This document shows, piece by piece, positions 44,555 to 53,115 of a DNA stretch of 64,000 nucleotides. The notes under the pieces are model-generated. The model made no database searches. It worked only from the letters and a program-made list of their open reading frames with translations, and was not told the DNA's origin. The position numbers and the translations under genes were made by a program. This stretch comes from Cryptosporangium arvum DSM 44712 (GTDB taxonomy: Bacteria > Actinomycetota > Actinomycetes > Mycobacteriales > Cryptosporangiaceae). Position 1 is the stretch's first letter, and every line of letters starts with the position of its first letter. The stretch covers positions 7,847,913-7,911,912 of the forward strand of contig NZ_KK073874.1 of assembly GCF_000585375.1 (NCBI RefSeq), in the 5' to 3' direction.

Positions 44555-45280
44555 TCACGACGACTGCCGAGTGGCAGTCCAGCCACCGTCGACGACCAGC
44601 GTGGTGCCGGTGACGAACCCGGCCTCGTCGGAGGCCAGGAACGCCACCGCGGCCGCCACGTCGTCGGGGCTACCCAATCGACCGGCGATCGTGGCCTCGG
44701 CGCTGCGCGCTCTGTCCACTTCCGAGATGTCGGCCCAGGCGTCCGTGAGGATCGGGCCCGGAAGCACCGTATTGACCCGCAGCGCCGGACCGTACTCGAC
44801 GGCGAGCTGCCGGCCGAGCGAGACCAGCGCGCCTTTGGCCGCCGCGTAGGCCGGGCGCCCCGGCAACCCGACGATCGCGTGCACCGACGAGACCAGCACG
44901 GCCGAGCTCAGACTGGGGAGGAGCGCGCGGACGCCGAGGAACGTGCCGGTCAGCGACACCGCCAGCTGCCGGTCCCAGGAGGCCAGGCTGGTCTCGTGCG
45001 CGGGAGCGAGCTCGACCACGTACGCGTTGCTCACCAACACGTCCACCGGACCGAACCGCTCCGCGAGCCGCGTCCACGCCTCCTCGTCGGAGACGTCGGC
45101 CAGGAACGCGTCCGCGCGTCCGCCGTCGGCCCGGATCTTCTCGGCGACGTCGTCCGCGGGCCGGACGTCGGTGAGCACCACCGCGGCGCCCTCGGCGGCC
45201 AACCGGACCGCGCAGGCGGCCCCGATGCCGCCGGCGGCACCGGTCACCACGGCCGTCCGACCTGCGAATCGTTCGCTCAT
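44555..45280 (-). CDS. Short-chain dehydrogenase, candidate galactose 1-dehydrogenase
   Basis: 241 residues from ATG 45280. Classical SDR: TGAAGGIGAACA cofactor loop, catalytic serine and YAAAK in VSSVHAIVGL…PAYAAAKGALVSL, and a final DGGW. The NNAG motif of the family is altered to SNAY. First gene of the leftward operon, ahead of the regulator and dgoD. Position suggests it oxidises galactose (or a galacto-configured sugar) to the lactone, the first step of the De Ley–Doudoroff route; SDR-type galactose dehydrogenases are known. Sequence alone cannot exclude action on a later or side intermediate. Confidence 0.88.
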   Translation of the reverse strand: MSERFAGRTAVVTGAAGGIGAACAVRLAAEGAAVVLTDVRPADDVAEKIRADGGRADAFLADVSDEEAWTRLAERFGPVDVLVSNAYVVELAPAHETSLASWDRQLAVSLTGTFLGVRALLPSLSSAVLVSSVHAIVGLPGRPAYAAAKGALVSLGRQLAVEYGPALRVNTVLPGPILTDAWADISEVDRARSAEATIAGRLGSPDDVAAAVAFLASDEAGFVTGTTLVVDGGWTATRQSS

Positions 45281-45320
45281 CCGGGCGCCTCCGAGGCAAC
45301 TAACCATTAATTACGAAGAT

Positions 45321-45349
45321 ATATTGACAGCCCCGTGAGGCCCGTGCAA
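45321..45349 (-). promoter_or_regulatory. Candidate promoter of the dgo operon
   Basis: On the minus strand TTGCAC (45344–45349) and CAATAT (45321–45326) are separated by 17 bp, about 40 bp before the SDR start. The segment 45299–45330 is strikingly AT-rich for this genome, and TTGACA at 45324–45329 on the plus strand could be the –35 of the transporter operon. Confidence 0.45.
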
Positions 45350-45401
45350 CCGTTCCGCAACGCGATGTCACAGCTGACTCTCGTCCCCCCGGAGGGTTCA
45401 C

Positions 45402-46673
45402 ATGACCACCACACGACGCGGCTTCCTCGCGGGCCTCGGCGGGCTCGGAGCGGCCGCCGCGCTCGGCGGCTGCGCCACCGGTAGCGACTCCAGCGGTGGT
45501 GGCAGCTCCACCACGCTGACGCTGCAGAACTCGCAGTCCGACGCCGACCCCAAGGCCGCGCTCACGCAGGTCGTCGACGGCTACACGAAGCAAAAAGTCA
45601 CCCTGAACACGATCGCGATCGAGACGTTCCGGGCGCAGCTGCCGACGTACCTCAACTCGGCCAACCCGCCGGACGTCCTCACCTGGTACGCGGGCTCGGT
45701 CGCCCGCGACTACGCGAAGAAGGGCTTCCTGCTCGACCTCTCCGAGCTCTGGACCGGCGACGGCGCCTGCGCGAAGTTCTCGCCCGCGCTCAAGGAGCTG
45801 TCCACGGCCGAGGACGGCAAGCAGATCTTCGTCCCGACGAACTACTACTGGTGGGGCGTCTTCTACAAGAAGTCCGCGTTCGCCGAGTGGGGCGTCCAGC
45901 CGCCGACCACGTGGGACGAGTTCATCGCGGTCTGCAAGACGATCAAGAGCAAAGGCGCCTACCCGCTGACGATGGGCACCGGCTCGACCGCGTGGATGGC
46001 CTCCGGCTGGTTCGACTACCTCAACCTCCGGATCAACGGCGCGAAGTTCCACCGCGAGCTGCTGGCCGGCCAGCACAGCTTCGACGGGCCCGAGGTCAAG
46101 CAGGTCATGGACTACTACCGGCAGCTGGTCGAGTACATCGACCCCAAGGGCCGCTCGTACTCCTATCAGGACGCGGTCACGCCGCTGGTCAACAAGAAGG
46201 CCGGCATGTACCTGATCGGCGCGTTCGTCACGAGCTCGGTGCCCCAGGGTGGCGTCGACGACATCGACTTCTTCCGGGTGCCGTCGATCAACACCAGCGT
46301 GCCGGTCGCCGAGGAAGCCCCGACCGACGGGTACTTCGCCGCCGCGAAGACCAGGAACAAGCAGGGCACGCTTGACCTGCTGTCCTACCTGGCCGGCGCG
46401 AAGCAGCAGCAGGCGTTCATCGAGCGGGCGAAGTCGTCGAACCTGCCGACGTCCGGTGACGTCGACACCACCAAGTTCTCCCCGCTGGTGCAGAAGGGCA
46501 TCAAGCACCTGAACGACACCGAGGAGATCACGCAGTTCTTCAACCGCGACTCCAGCGACGAGCTGCAGACGACGGCCGACACCGCGCTGACGAAGTTCCT
46601 CGACAAGCCCGGTGACGTGAACTCGATCCTCAAGGAGTGGCAGGCCTCCGCGAAGAAGGTCCTCGGGTCGTGA
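45402..46673 (+). CDS. Sugar ABC transporter substrate-binding lipoprotein (Tat type)
   Basis: 423 residues, extracellular solute-binding protein family 1. The N-terminus combines a twin-arginine motif (TTRRGFLAG) with a lipobox LGGC (C24), so it should be exported folded and anchored by a lipid. A Ser/Gly linker follows, then the binding fold with DVLTWYAGSVARDYAKKG, NYYWWGVFYKKSAFAEWG and GSTAWMASGWFDYLNLRING. A good ribosome site (GGAGGG) precedes ATG 45402. First gene of a six-gene rightward operon; the downstream GH36 enzyme suggests an alpha-galactoside ligand such as melibiose or raffinose-type sugars. Confidence 0.94.
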   Translation: MTTTRRGFLAGLGGLGAAAALGGCATGSDSSGGGSSTTLTLQNSQSDADPKAALTQVVDGYTKQKVTLNTIAIETFRAQLPTYLNSANPPDVLTWYAGSVARDYAKKGFLLDLSELWTGDGACAKFSPALKELSTAEDGKQIFVPTNYYWWGVFYKKSAFAEWGVQPPTTWDEFIAVCKTIKSKGAYPLTMGTGSTAWMASGWFDYLNLRINGAKFHRELLAGQHSFDGPEVKQVMDYYRQLVEYIDPKGRSYSYQDAVTPLVNKKAGMYLIGAFVTSSVPQGGVDDIDFFRVPSINTSVPVAEEAPTDGYFAAAKTRNKQGTLDLLSYLAGAKQQQAFIERAKSSNLPTSGDVDTTKFSPLVQKGIKHLNDTEEITQFFNRDSSDELQTTADTALTKFLDKPGDVNSILKEWQASAKKVLGS

Positions 46674-47572
46674 CCGCGGTTACCGCGCCGGTGCGACGGC
46701 GACCACGTCGCGTCCCGACCATCGTCTGGGTGTTCCTCGCGGTGCCCGCGGTGGTCGAGATCGGCATGGTGTTCTGGCCGGCGCTCAACAGCTTCTACCT
46801 GTCGTTCACCAGCTGGAACGGGCTGGGCGCCGCCCAGCCCGTCGGGCTGGAGAACTACCAGAACCTCTTCGACGACGACGTGTTCACCGGCGCGCTGAAG
46901 AACAACGTGATCTGGGCGATCGGGTTCGGTGGGCTGTCGGTGCTGGGCGGATTGGCGTTGGCGCTGGCGCTCAACCGGCCCCGGCGCGGCGTCGGGCTCT
47001 ACCGCAGCGCGATCTACCTCCCGATGGTGTTCTCGCTCGCGGTGACCGGCCTGTTCTGGCGGGTGCAGTACCAGCCCGACGGGTCGATCAACACGCTGCT
47101 CGGCGCGATCGGCCTCCAGACGTGGGAGAAGCAGTGGTTGGCCAACCCCGACACCGCGCTCTACGCGGTGCTGGTCGCGGCCGTGTGGCGGCAGGTCGGG
47201 TACGTGATGGTGCTGTACCTGGCCGGGCTCAAAGGCACCGATCCCACGTTGGACGACGCCTCGGCGGTCGACGGCGCGACCGCGTGGCAGCGGTTCCGGT
47301 ACGTCACGTGGCCGCAGTTGCGTGGCGTCAACACCGTGGTCTTCGCGGTGACCGTGATCGACTCGCTGCGGACGTTCGACATCGTCTGGGCGATGACCGC
47401 CGGTGGGCCGTACCACTCGTCCGAGCTGCTCAGCACGTACATGTTCCAGCAGGGCTTCAAGTTCCTGAACCTGGGTTACGCGTCCGCGATCGCCGTGGTG
47501 ATCTTCCTGCTCGCGGTCGTCTTCATCATCACGTACCTGGTTCGGGCGACCCGTGAGGAGGCCGCGGCATGA
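46670..47572 (+). CDS. Sugar ABC transporter permease 1 (MalF/MsmF-like)
   Basis: 300 residues from GTG 46670, which overlaps the binding-protein stop. Six predicted helices after a basic cytoplasmic start (APVRRRPRRVPTIVWVF). The binding-protein-dependent permease signature lies at about 195–215 (LDDASAVDGATAWQRFRYVT), the site that docks the ATPase. NSFYLSFTSWNG and GLENYQNLFDD are typical of carbohydrate uptake family 1 permeases. It pairs with the next gene. No ATP-binding protein gene is in the operon, so the importer probably shares an MsiK-like ATPase encoded elsewhere. Confidence 0.94.
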   Translation: MTAVTAPVRRRPRRVPTIVWVFLAVPAVVEIGMVFWPALNSFYLSFTSWNGLGAAQPVGLENYQNLFDDDVFTGALKNNVIWAIGFGGLSVLGGLALALALNRPRRGVGLYRSAIYLPMVFSLAVTGLFWRVQYQPDGSINTLLGAIGLQTWEKQWLANPDTALYAVLVAAVWRQVGYVMVLYLAGLKGTDPTLDDASAVDGATAWQRFRYVTWPQLRGVNTVVFAVTVIDSLRTFDIVWAMTAGGPYHSSELLSTYMFQQGFKFLNLGYASAIAVVIFLLAVVFIITYLVRATREEAAA

Positions 47573-48450
47573 CCGCCACGTTGGTTTCCGCGCCGCCGGA
47601 GCCGTCCCGGCCGGCCGCGAAGCCGGTCCGGCGCAGGCGGCGGGGCTGGCTGTTCCACGCGGTGATGGCGCCGGTGACGCTGATCTGGGTCGCACCGATG
47701 GTGTTCGTGCTGGTGCTGGCCGTGCGCTCGTTCGACGACATCGCCGCGAACGGCACCGCCGCGCTGCCGCACAGCTTCACGTTCGACGGCTTCGACACCG
47801 CGCTGGGCACCGGCGGGATGGCCCGGTCGCTCTGGACGAGCATTCAGATCACCGTGCCGGCCGTGATCATCACGCTGTGGCTGGCGTCGATGGCCGCGTA
47901 CGCGCTGAGCCGGTACGCGATCCCCGGCCGCCGGGCGATCCTGCTCACGATGCTGGCCGGGAACCTGCTGCCCCCGCAGATCCTGCTGATCCCGGTGTCG
48001 CGGATCACCGAGTCGCTCGGGCTCTACGACACGCTGACCGGCCTGATCGCGATCCACGTCGGCTTCGGGCTCGGCTTCTACACGTTCGTGCTCTACGGGT
48101 TCATGCGGTCGTTGCCCGGCGAGCTCACCGAGGCCGCGCGCATCGACGGGGCCGGGCCGGTGCAGATCTACGCCCGGATCGTCATGCCGCTCTGCCGTCC
48201 GTCGCTCGCCGCGCTCGCCGCACTGGCCACGACCTGGATCTTCAACGACCTGATCTGGGCCATCACGGTGCTGCGTACCGAGGCGAAGCTGCCGGTCACG
48301 GCCGCGCTGCTGAACCTGCAGGGCGGTTACGTCAGCCAGTGGAACGTCGTCGCGGCGGCGTCGGTGCTGGCCGCGGTGCCGACCGCGATCGTGTTCTTCG
48401 CGTTCCAGCGTCACTTCGTGTCGGGGCTGCTGGTGGGGGCGAACAAGTGA
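47569..48450 (+). CDS. Sugar ABC transporter permease 2 (MalG/MsmG-like)
   Basis: 293 residues, ATG overlapping the previous stop by 4 bp. Six predicted helices. The ATPase-docking EAA loop reads LTEAARIDGAGPVQIYARIV followed by MPLCRPSLAALA. The N-terminal cytoplasmic segment is basic (KPVRRRRRGWLF). Together with the upstream permease it forms the membrane channel of a CUT1-type importer. The stop overlaps the glycoside hydrolase gene (GTGA), which couples uptake to intracellular hydrolysis. Confidence 0.94.
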   Translation: MTATLVSAPPEPSRPAAKPVRRRRRGWLFHAVMAPVTLIWVAPMVFVLVLAVRSFDDIAANGTAALPHSFTFDGFDTALGTGGMARSLWTSIQITVPAVIITLWLASMAAYALSRYAIPGRRAILLTMLAGNLLPPQILLIPVSRITESLGLYDTLTGLIAIHVGFGLGFYTFVLYGFMRSLPGELTEAARIDGAGPVQIYARIVMPLCRPSLAALAALATTWIFNDLIWAITVLRTEAKLPVTAALLNLQGGYVSQWNVVAAASVLAAVPTAIVFFAFQRHFVSGLLVGANK

Positions 48451-49670
48451 GCAAGCTGGCGATGACCCTGTGGGACTTCAGCTGGTACGTCCGCACCGGT
48501 CCGGGTGAGCCGTTCGAGGACCTGGACCGGGCGTTCACCGAGGCCACCGAGCGGGGCTACAACACGGTGCGGATCTGCGCGATGCCGTTCCTGCTGTTCC
48601 GCTCAGGGCTGGACACGTCGGCGCTGACCTTCGAGTCGCTCGGCGGCGAGTACGGGCAACGGACCCGCTGGTACGACGTCCGCGGTCGAACCACGCTGGA
48701 CGGGCGCGCGCACCTGCTCGCGCTCTTCCGCGCCGCCGCCCGGCACGACGTCCGGGTCATCGTGTCCAGCTGGGAGTACCAGCAGAGCCCGTCGTTCTCC
48801 ACCGACGCCGACTGGCACGCCGCGCTGCGCCGGATCCCGGTGGACGAGCGGCCGCTCGCGCTCGCCGACGCCCACGCCGACCTCGTCGACCTGCTGAGCG
48901 CCGAAGGGCTGGCCGAGACGATCGCGTTCGTCGAGCTGCACAACGAGGTGCAGTTCAGCGGGCTGAACGACGGACGGGGCATCGTCGGGCTGCGCGAGCC
49001 GCTCGAGGCGGGCATCGACCGGTTCAAGCAGCGTCACCCGTCGGTGCCGTGCACGGTGAACTACGCGCACGTGCCGATCGGTGCGCTGCGTGGCGTGCCG
49101 CGCAACATCGACGTCGCGGTGTTCCACCCCTACGTCTACGGGGTGCTCGACGAGCTGATCGCCACGTTCGCGCTGCGGGACGCGTCCCGTCCGTTCCCGC
49201 AGGAGCGGGCCTACGCCGAGCTGCTGCGCGACGGCGCTCCCCCGCTCGAGGAGTGGCTGCCCTCGCCGGACCGGCGGTGGATCCTGGACGCCACCGTGGT
49301 CGGCACCCGGGAGATCTACACCCACGACTGGTGCGACCCGGCCAAGTGGGATCGGTGGCTCTACGACCGCTACGGCGAGCACCGGATCGCGATGCGTGCC
49401 GTGCTGGACCTGTGGCTGGACGCCGCCGCCGACCTGGCCGCCGCCCGGGGCGTCCCGCTGGTGTTCGGCGAGGGCTGGGTGGGCTACACGCCGCTGCACG
49501 GCACGTTCGAGGAAGGCCCGGTCGGCGCGGAGATCTGCGAGTACGCGGTGCGCCGCAGCCGGGAGATCGACGCGCTCGGCACGATCGTCTGCTCGAACGC
49601 GGCGCCGCAGCATCCGATGTGGGCCGACGTCGCGCTCCAGCAGCGGCTGAACGCCGAGTTCCTCCGGTGA
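48447..49670 (+). CDS. Cellulase-like TIM-barrel glycoside hydrolase, intracellular
   Basis: 407 residues from GTG 48447. The start segment LAMTLWDFSWYVRTGPGEP and the barrel repeats suggest a clan GH-A-like retaining hydrolase: E167 in VELHNEVQF would be the acid/base and E342 in PLVFGEGWVGYTPLHG the nucleophile. NCBI calls similar proteins cellulase-like family. There is no signal peptide, so it acts on an imported oligosaccharide, not polymeric cellulose. Flanked by the importer and an alpha-galactosidase, it probably cleaves a second bond in a galactose-containing substrate. The exact family and linkage are unknown. Confidence 0.82.
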   Translation: MSKLAMTLWDFSWYVRTGPGEPFEDLDRAFTEATERGYNTVRICAMPFLLFRSGLDTSALTFESLGGEYGQRTRWYDVRGRTTLDGRAHLLALFRAAARHDVRVIVSSWEYQQSPSFSTDADWHAALRRIPVDERPLALADAHADLVDLLSAEGLAETIAFVELHNEVQFSGLNDGRGIVGLREPLEAGIDRFKQRHPSVPCTVNYAHVPIGALRGVPRNIDVAVFHPYVYGVLDELIATFALRDASRPFPQERAYAELLRDGAPPLEEWLPSPDRRWILDATVVGTREIYTHDWCDPAKWDRWLYDRYGEHRIAMRAVLDLWLDAAADLAAARGVPLVFGEGWVGYTPLHGTFEEGPVGAEICEYAVRRSREIDALGTIVCSNAAPQHPMWADVALQQRLNAEFLR

Positions 49671-51652
49671 GGTGGACGCTCACCGGCGCCACCACCGAGT
49701 ACACGGTCACCGCCGCCGACGAGTGGCTCGAGCTGCACTCGTGGGGGCCGATCGGCGTGCACGACGGACCCTCGCCGCTCGCGTTCCACGGCAAGGTCCA
49801 GTACCTGACGCCCGGTGACGTCGCGCCGGTGGAGTACGCGACCGACGGTCAGCGGCCGTTCCTCGGCGCGGACCTGGTCGCCGGCGGGGTGCGCTGGCAG
49901 GTGCTCGACGCGGCCGACGACGACGGGCTGCGGGTCACGTTCGCGGACGCGCTGACCGGACTGCGCGGCACGCAGTGCTACCGGTTCGCGCCGGGCACCG
50001 ACGTGATCGAACGGTGGGTGGAGCTGCACAACGACGGCTCCGGCCCGCTGGAGCTGGGGGCGGTCGGCTCGGCCGCGTTCTGCGTTCCCACCCCGGCCGG
50101 TGCCCACCTCGGGTACCTGCACGGGCAGTGGTCGCAGGAGTTCACCTGGGCCGAGGTCGAGCTGCCGCGGGGGCGGTTCGAGATCGGCAGCGCCCAGGGC
50201 GTGACCGGCCACCAGTTCGCGCCTTATCTGTGCGTCGCGGGCGACGGCGGCGCGTGGGGCGTCCAGCTGGCCTGGAGCGGTTCGTGGCAGCTGAGCGCCG
50301 AGGTGGACGCGGTCGGAACCACGCGTGTACGGGCCGGGGCCTTGCGCGACGTGCGGCTGGCGCCCGGCGAGACGCTCACGACGCCGGTGGCCGCCGGCGC
50401 CTACAGCGGCGACGGCGTCGACGGGCTGGCCCGGGTCTGGCACGCCTACGAGCGCGGGTTCGCCCGCGACCGCCCCCGCCCGGTGATCTACAACTCCTGG
50501 GAGGCGACGACGTTCGACGTCACCGCGGCGGGTCAGCTGGCGTTGGCCGACGTCGCCGCCGACCTGGGCGTCGAGACGTTCGTCGTGGACGACGGCTGGT
50601 TCGTCGGCCGCGTCGACGACCACGGCGGTCTCGGTGACTGGACACCCGACCCGGCCAAGTTCCCGGACGGCTTCGGTGCGTTCGTCGACGCCGTCAAGGC
50701 GAAAGGGCTCGGGTTCGGGCTCTGGGTCGAGCCGGAGATGGTCAACCCGGCCTCGGAGCTGTACGCGCGGCACCCGGACTGGGTCTACCGGATCGACGGG
50801 CGGCCGCAGACGCGGATCCGCAACCAGTACCTCTTGGACCTTGGCCGCGCCGACGTGTTCGAGTTCGTGACCTCGACCCTGGAAGGCCTGCTGGCGCGGT
50901 ACCCGATCGATTACCTGAAGTGGGACTTCAACCGCCCGCGGACCGAGGCGCCCGATCCGGCGGCCGACGCGCGCCACGTGCGGAACCTGTACCGGGTGCT
51001 GGACCGCCTCCGCACGAGGTTCCCGCACGTGACGGTCGAGGGGTGCGCGGCCGGTGGGGCGCGTGTCGACCTGGCGACGGCCGCGCGCGTCGACGTGCTC
51101 TGGCCGTCGGACAACACGGCGCCGATGGACCGGCTGCGGGTCCAGCACGGGTTCCTGGCCGCCCACGCACCGCACCTGATGAGCTCGTGGGTCACCGACG
51201 CCCCGGGGCTGTTCGACGCGCGCCCCCGGTCGCTGGACTTCCGGTTCGTGCTCGCGTCCGCCGGGGTGCTGGGGATCGGTGCCGACGTCGGGCGCTGGTC
51301 GGCGGCCGAGCGGGACACCGCCCGGGAGTGGGTCGCCCGGTACAAGTCCGTGCGTGACGTGATCACCGCGGGCACGGTGTACCGGATCGGCGCGCCCGAG
51401 GAGACCCGGTGCGCGGTGCAGTACACGCTCGGTCCGCGCACGGTGGTGCTGGCCTGGAACACCGGCACGCTCGACGGCCTCGGGCACCTCCCCGGCCGCG
51501 ACGTGCGGCTACCGCTGCGCGGCCTGCGCGGTGACGCCCGCTACCGTGCGCGAGGAATCGAGTTCTCCGGAACGCACCTGGCCACGGCCGGTCTGCCGGT
51601 CCGGTGGACCGCGGAGCACGACGCCGAGATGATCGTTCTGGAGGAGCTATGA
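49667..51652 (+). CDS. GH36 alpha-galactosidase
   Basis: 661 residues from GTG 49667. N-terminal beta-supersandwich (about 1–260), central TIM barrel (about 265–560) and C-terminal beta domain. VVDDGWFVGR (D309/D310), GLWVEPEMVN, nucleophile D420 in LKWDFNR, GCAAGGARVDLA and acid/base D482 in WPSDNTAPMDRL are the GH36 landmarks. It hydrolyses terminal alpha-galactosyl bonds as in melibiose or raffinose. No signal peptide, so it works on imported sugar and releases galactose for the divergent dgo operon. Coupled by 4-bp overlaps to the genes on both sides. Confidence 0.94.
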   Translation: MRWTLTGATTEYTVTAADEWLELHSWGPIGVHDGPSPLAFHGKVQYLTPGDVAPVEYATDGQRPFLGADLVAGGVRWQVLDAADDDGLRVTFADALTGLRGTQCYRFAPGTDVIERWVELHNDGSGPLELGAVGSAAFCVPTPAGAHLGYLHGQWSQEFTWAEVELPRGRFEIGSAQGVTGHQFAPYLCVAGDGGAWGVQLAWSGSWQLSAEVDAVGTTRVRAGALRDVRLAPGETLTTPVAAGAYSGDGVDGLARVWHAYERGFARDRPRPVIYNSWEATTFDVTAAGQLALADVAADLGVETFVVDDGWFVGRVDDHGGLGDWTPDPAKFPDGFGAFVDAVKAKGLGFGLWVEPEMVNPASELYARHPDWVYRIDGRPQTRIRNQYLLDLGRADVFEFVTSTLEGLLARYPIDYLKWDFNRPRTEAPDPAADARHVRNLYRVLDRLRTRFPHVTVEGCAAGGARVDLATAARVDVLWPSDNTAPMDRLRVQHGFLAAHAPHLMSSWVTDAPGLFDARPRSLDFRFVLASAGVLGIGADVGRWSAAERDTAREWVARYKSVRDVITAGTVYRIGAPEETRCAVQYTLGPRTVVLAWNTGTLDGLGHLPGRDVRLPLRGLRGDARYRARGIEFSGTHLATAGLPVRWTAEHDAEMIVLEEL

Positions 51653-52581
51653 CGACCCGACTGGTCATCGGTTCGTACACGTCGGACATGGCGGGCACCG
51701 GGGTGGGGCTGAGCGTCGTCCCCGGCGGGCACGTGGCGAGCCCGTCCCCGTCGTACGTGATCACCGACGGTTCGTACCTCTACGCCGTCAACGAGGGCTC
51801 CGGCGAGGTCAGTTCGTACGCGCTCGACACCCTCGAGGTGCTGTCCACGCAGTCCACCGGCGGGCAGTGGCCGTGCCACCTCGCGCTGATCGACGGGTAC
51901 CTGCTCGCGGCGAACTACGGCTCCGGGAGCGTCTCGGTGCACCCGGTCGTCGACGGGACGATCGGGGCGCGGACGAGCCTGGTCCAGCACGAGGGGACCG
52001 GGCCGAACCCCGAGCGCCAGGAGGGCCCGCACGCCCACCAGATCGTGCCCGGCCCCGGCGGCCGGGTGACGGTCGTCGACCTGGGCATCGATCGGCTCGT
52101 CCACTACACGTTCGCGGACGGCACGCTGACCCGCGTCGGGGAGACCCCGTTGCCGCCGGGCACCGGTCCGCGGCACGTGGCGGTGCACCCGTCCGGCCGC
52201 TGGTACGTCGCCGGCGAGCTGAACTCGACGGTGGTGACGCTGGCCGACGGCGATGTGGCCGCGATCACGCCGTGCACCGCCGTGGACGGCCCCAACCAGG
52301 CCAGCGCGATCGCGATCGCCGGCGACCACCTGTACGTCGCCAACCGCGGCCCGGACACGATCACCGCGTTCCGCCTCGACGCTGCCGGTGTCCCGGAGCC
52401 GATCGCCGAGGTGCCGACCGGCGGCCACTGGCCCCGCGACTTCGCGCTCGTCGACGACGGTCTGGTCGTGGCCAACGAGCGGTCGAACACGCTGACCTGG
52501 TTCACGCTGGAGGACGGCGTCCCGGTGCCCACCGGCCGCACCCTGGAGACCGGCTCCCCCACGTCGGTGCGGCCGCTCTAG
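51649..52581 (+). CDS. Beta-propeller lactonase (6-phosphogluconolactonase-like family)
   Basis: 310 residues, seven-bladed propeller family PF10282. It has the family start TTRLVIGSYTSDMAGTGV, repeated blade ends, EGPHAHQIVPGPGG and PLPPGTGPRHVAVHPSG. Relatives open sugar lactones. In this operon the logical substrate is D-galactono-lactone produced by the SDR dehydrogenase, giving galactonate for DgoD; a 6-phosphogluconolactone role is less likely here. ATG 51649 overlaps the GH36 stop. Its stop shares a CTAG with the stop of the convergent membrane-protein gene (52578–52581). Confidence 0.9.
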   Translation: MTTRLVIGSYTSDMAGTGVGLSVVPGGHVASPSPSYVITDGSYLYAVNEGSGEVSSYALDTLEVLSTQSTGGQWPCHLALIDGYLLAANYGSGSVSVHPVVDGTIGARTSLVQHEGTGPNPERQEGPHAHQIVPGPGGRVTVVDLGIDRLVHYTFADGTLTRVGETPLPPGTGPRHVAVHPSGRWYVAGELNSTVVTLADGDVAAITPCTAVDGPNQASAIAIAGDHLYVANRGPDTITAFRLDAAGVPEPIAEVPTGGHWPRDFALVDDGLVVANERSNTLTWFTLEDGVPVPTGRTLETGSPTSVRPL

Positions 52582-53027
52582 TAGTCCGGGGTCAGCAGGC
52601 CCTGGAAGCCGACGATCACCGCGATGATGCCGAACACCGCGAGCAGCAGCGCCACCCCGGCCGGCGCTTCCACGGCCGACCGGGTGCGGGCGACGGTGGT
52701 GGAGCCGTTCGTCGGCGCGGTGGTGGTCGCGACCGCGGAGTCCTTCGCGCCGCGGCGTCCGCGCAGGCGGTCCCAGAGGAGCGCGACGCCGATCGCGATG
52801 CCGACGAGCTCGAAGTGGAAGACCCGCGGGCCGTCGGTCACGTGCACCAGCAGGTAGTAGCCGCCGGTCACCAGCGCCACCAGACCGACGATCCAGCCGT
52901 ACGGTGCCGCGGCACGGGCGGCGAGACCCAGGTCGTCGCCGACCTTGGGCAGGCGCTGGAGCAGCGCGGCGGCCAGGAGCAGCCCGCCCGCGATGTTCGC
53001 GAAATCGAGGAGGAGCGCCATGATCAT
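52578..53027 (-). CDS. Small four-helix membrane protein of unknown function
   Basis: 149 residues from ATG 53027, supported by an AGGAGAAGGG site 8 bp upstream; longer in-frame starts exist without one. Four predicted helices: LLLDFANIAGGLLLAAALL, GWIVGLVALVTGGYYLLVHV, FELVGIAIGVALLW and VALLLAVFGIIAVIVGFQGL, with a polar Thr/Ser-rich loop (TTTAPTNGSTTVARTR) before the last. No family recognised. It is divergent from the PAP2 phosphatase gene with about 90 bp between starts. Confidence 0.75.
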   Translation of the reverse strand: MIMALLLDFANIAGGLLLAAALLQRLPKVGDDLGLAARAAAPYGWIVGLVALVTGGYYLLVHVTDGPRVFHFELVGIAIGVALLWDRLRGRRGAKDSAVATTTAPTNGSTTVARTRSAVEAPAGVALLLAVFGIIAVIVGFQGLLTPDY

Positions 53028-53115
53028 GGTTCCGATCCCTTCTCCTGCACCCGGACCCTGCTCATAGAAACGAGCCAAACGCGATTCCCGCCCAACCGGA
53101 AGTTAGCCTTCTGGG

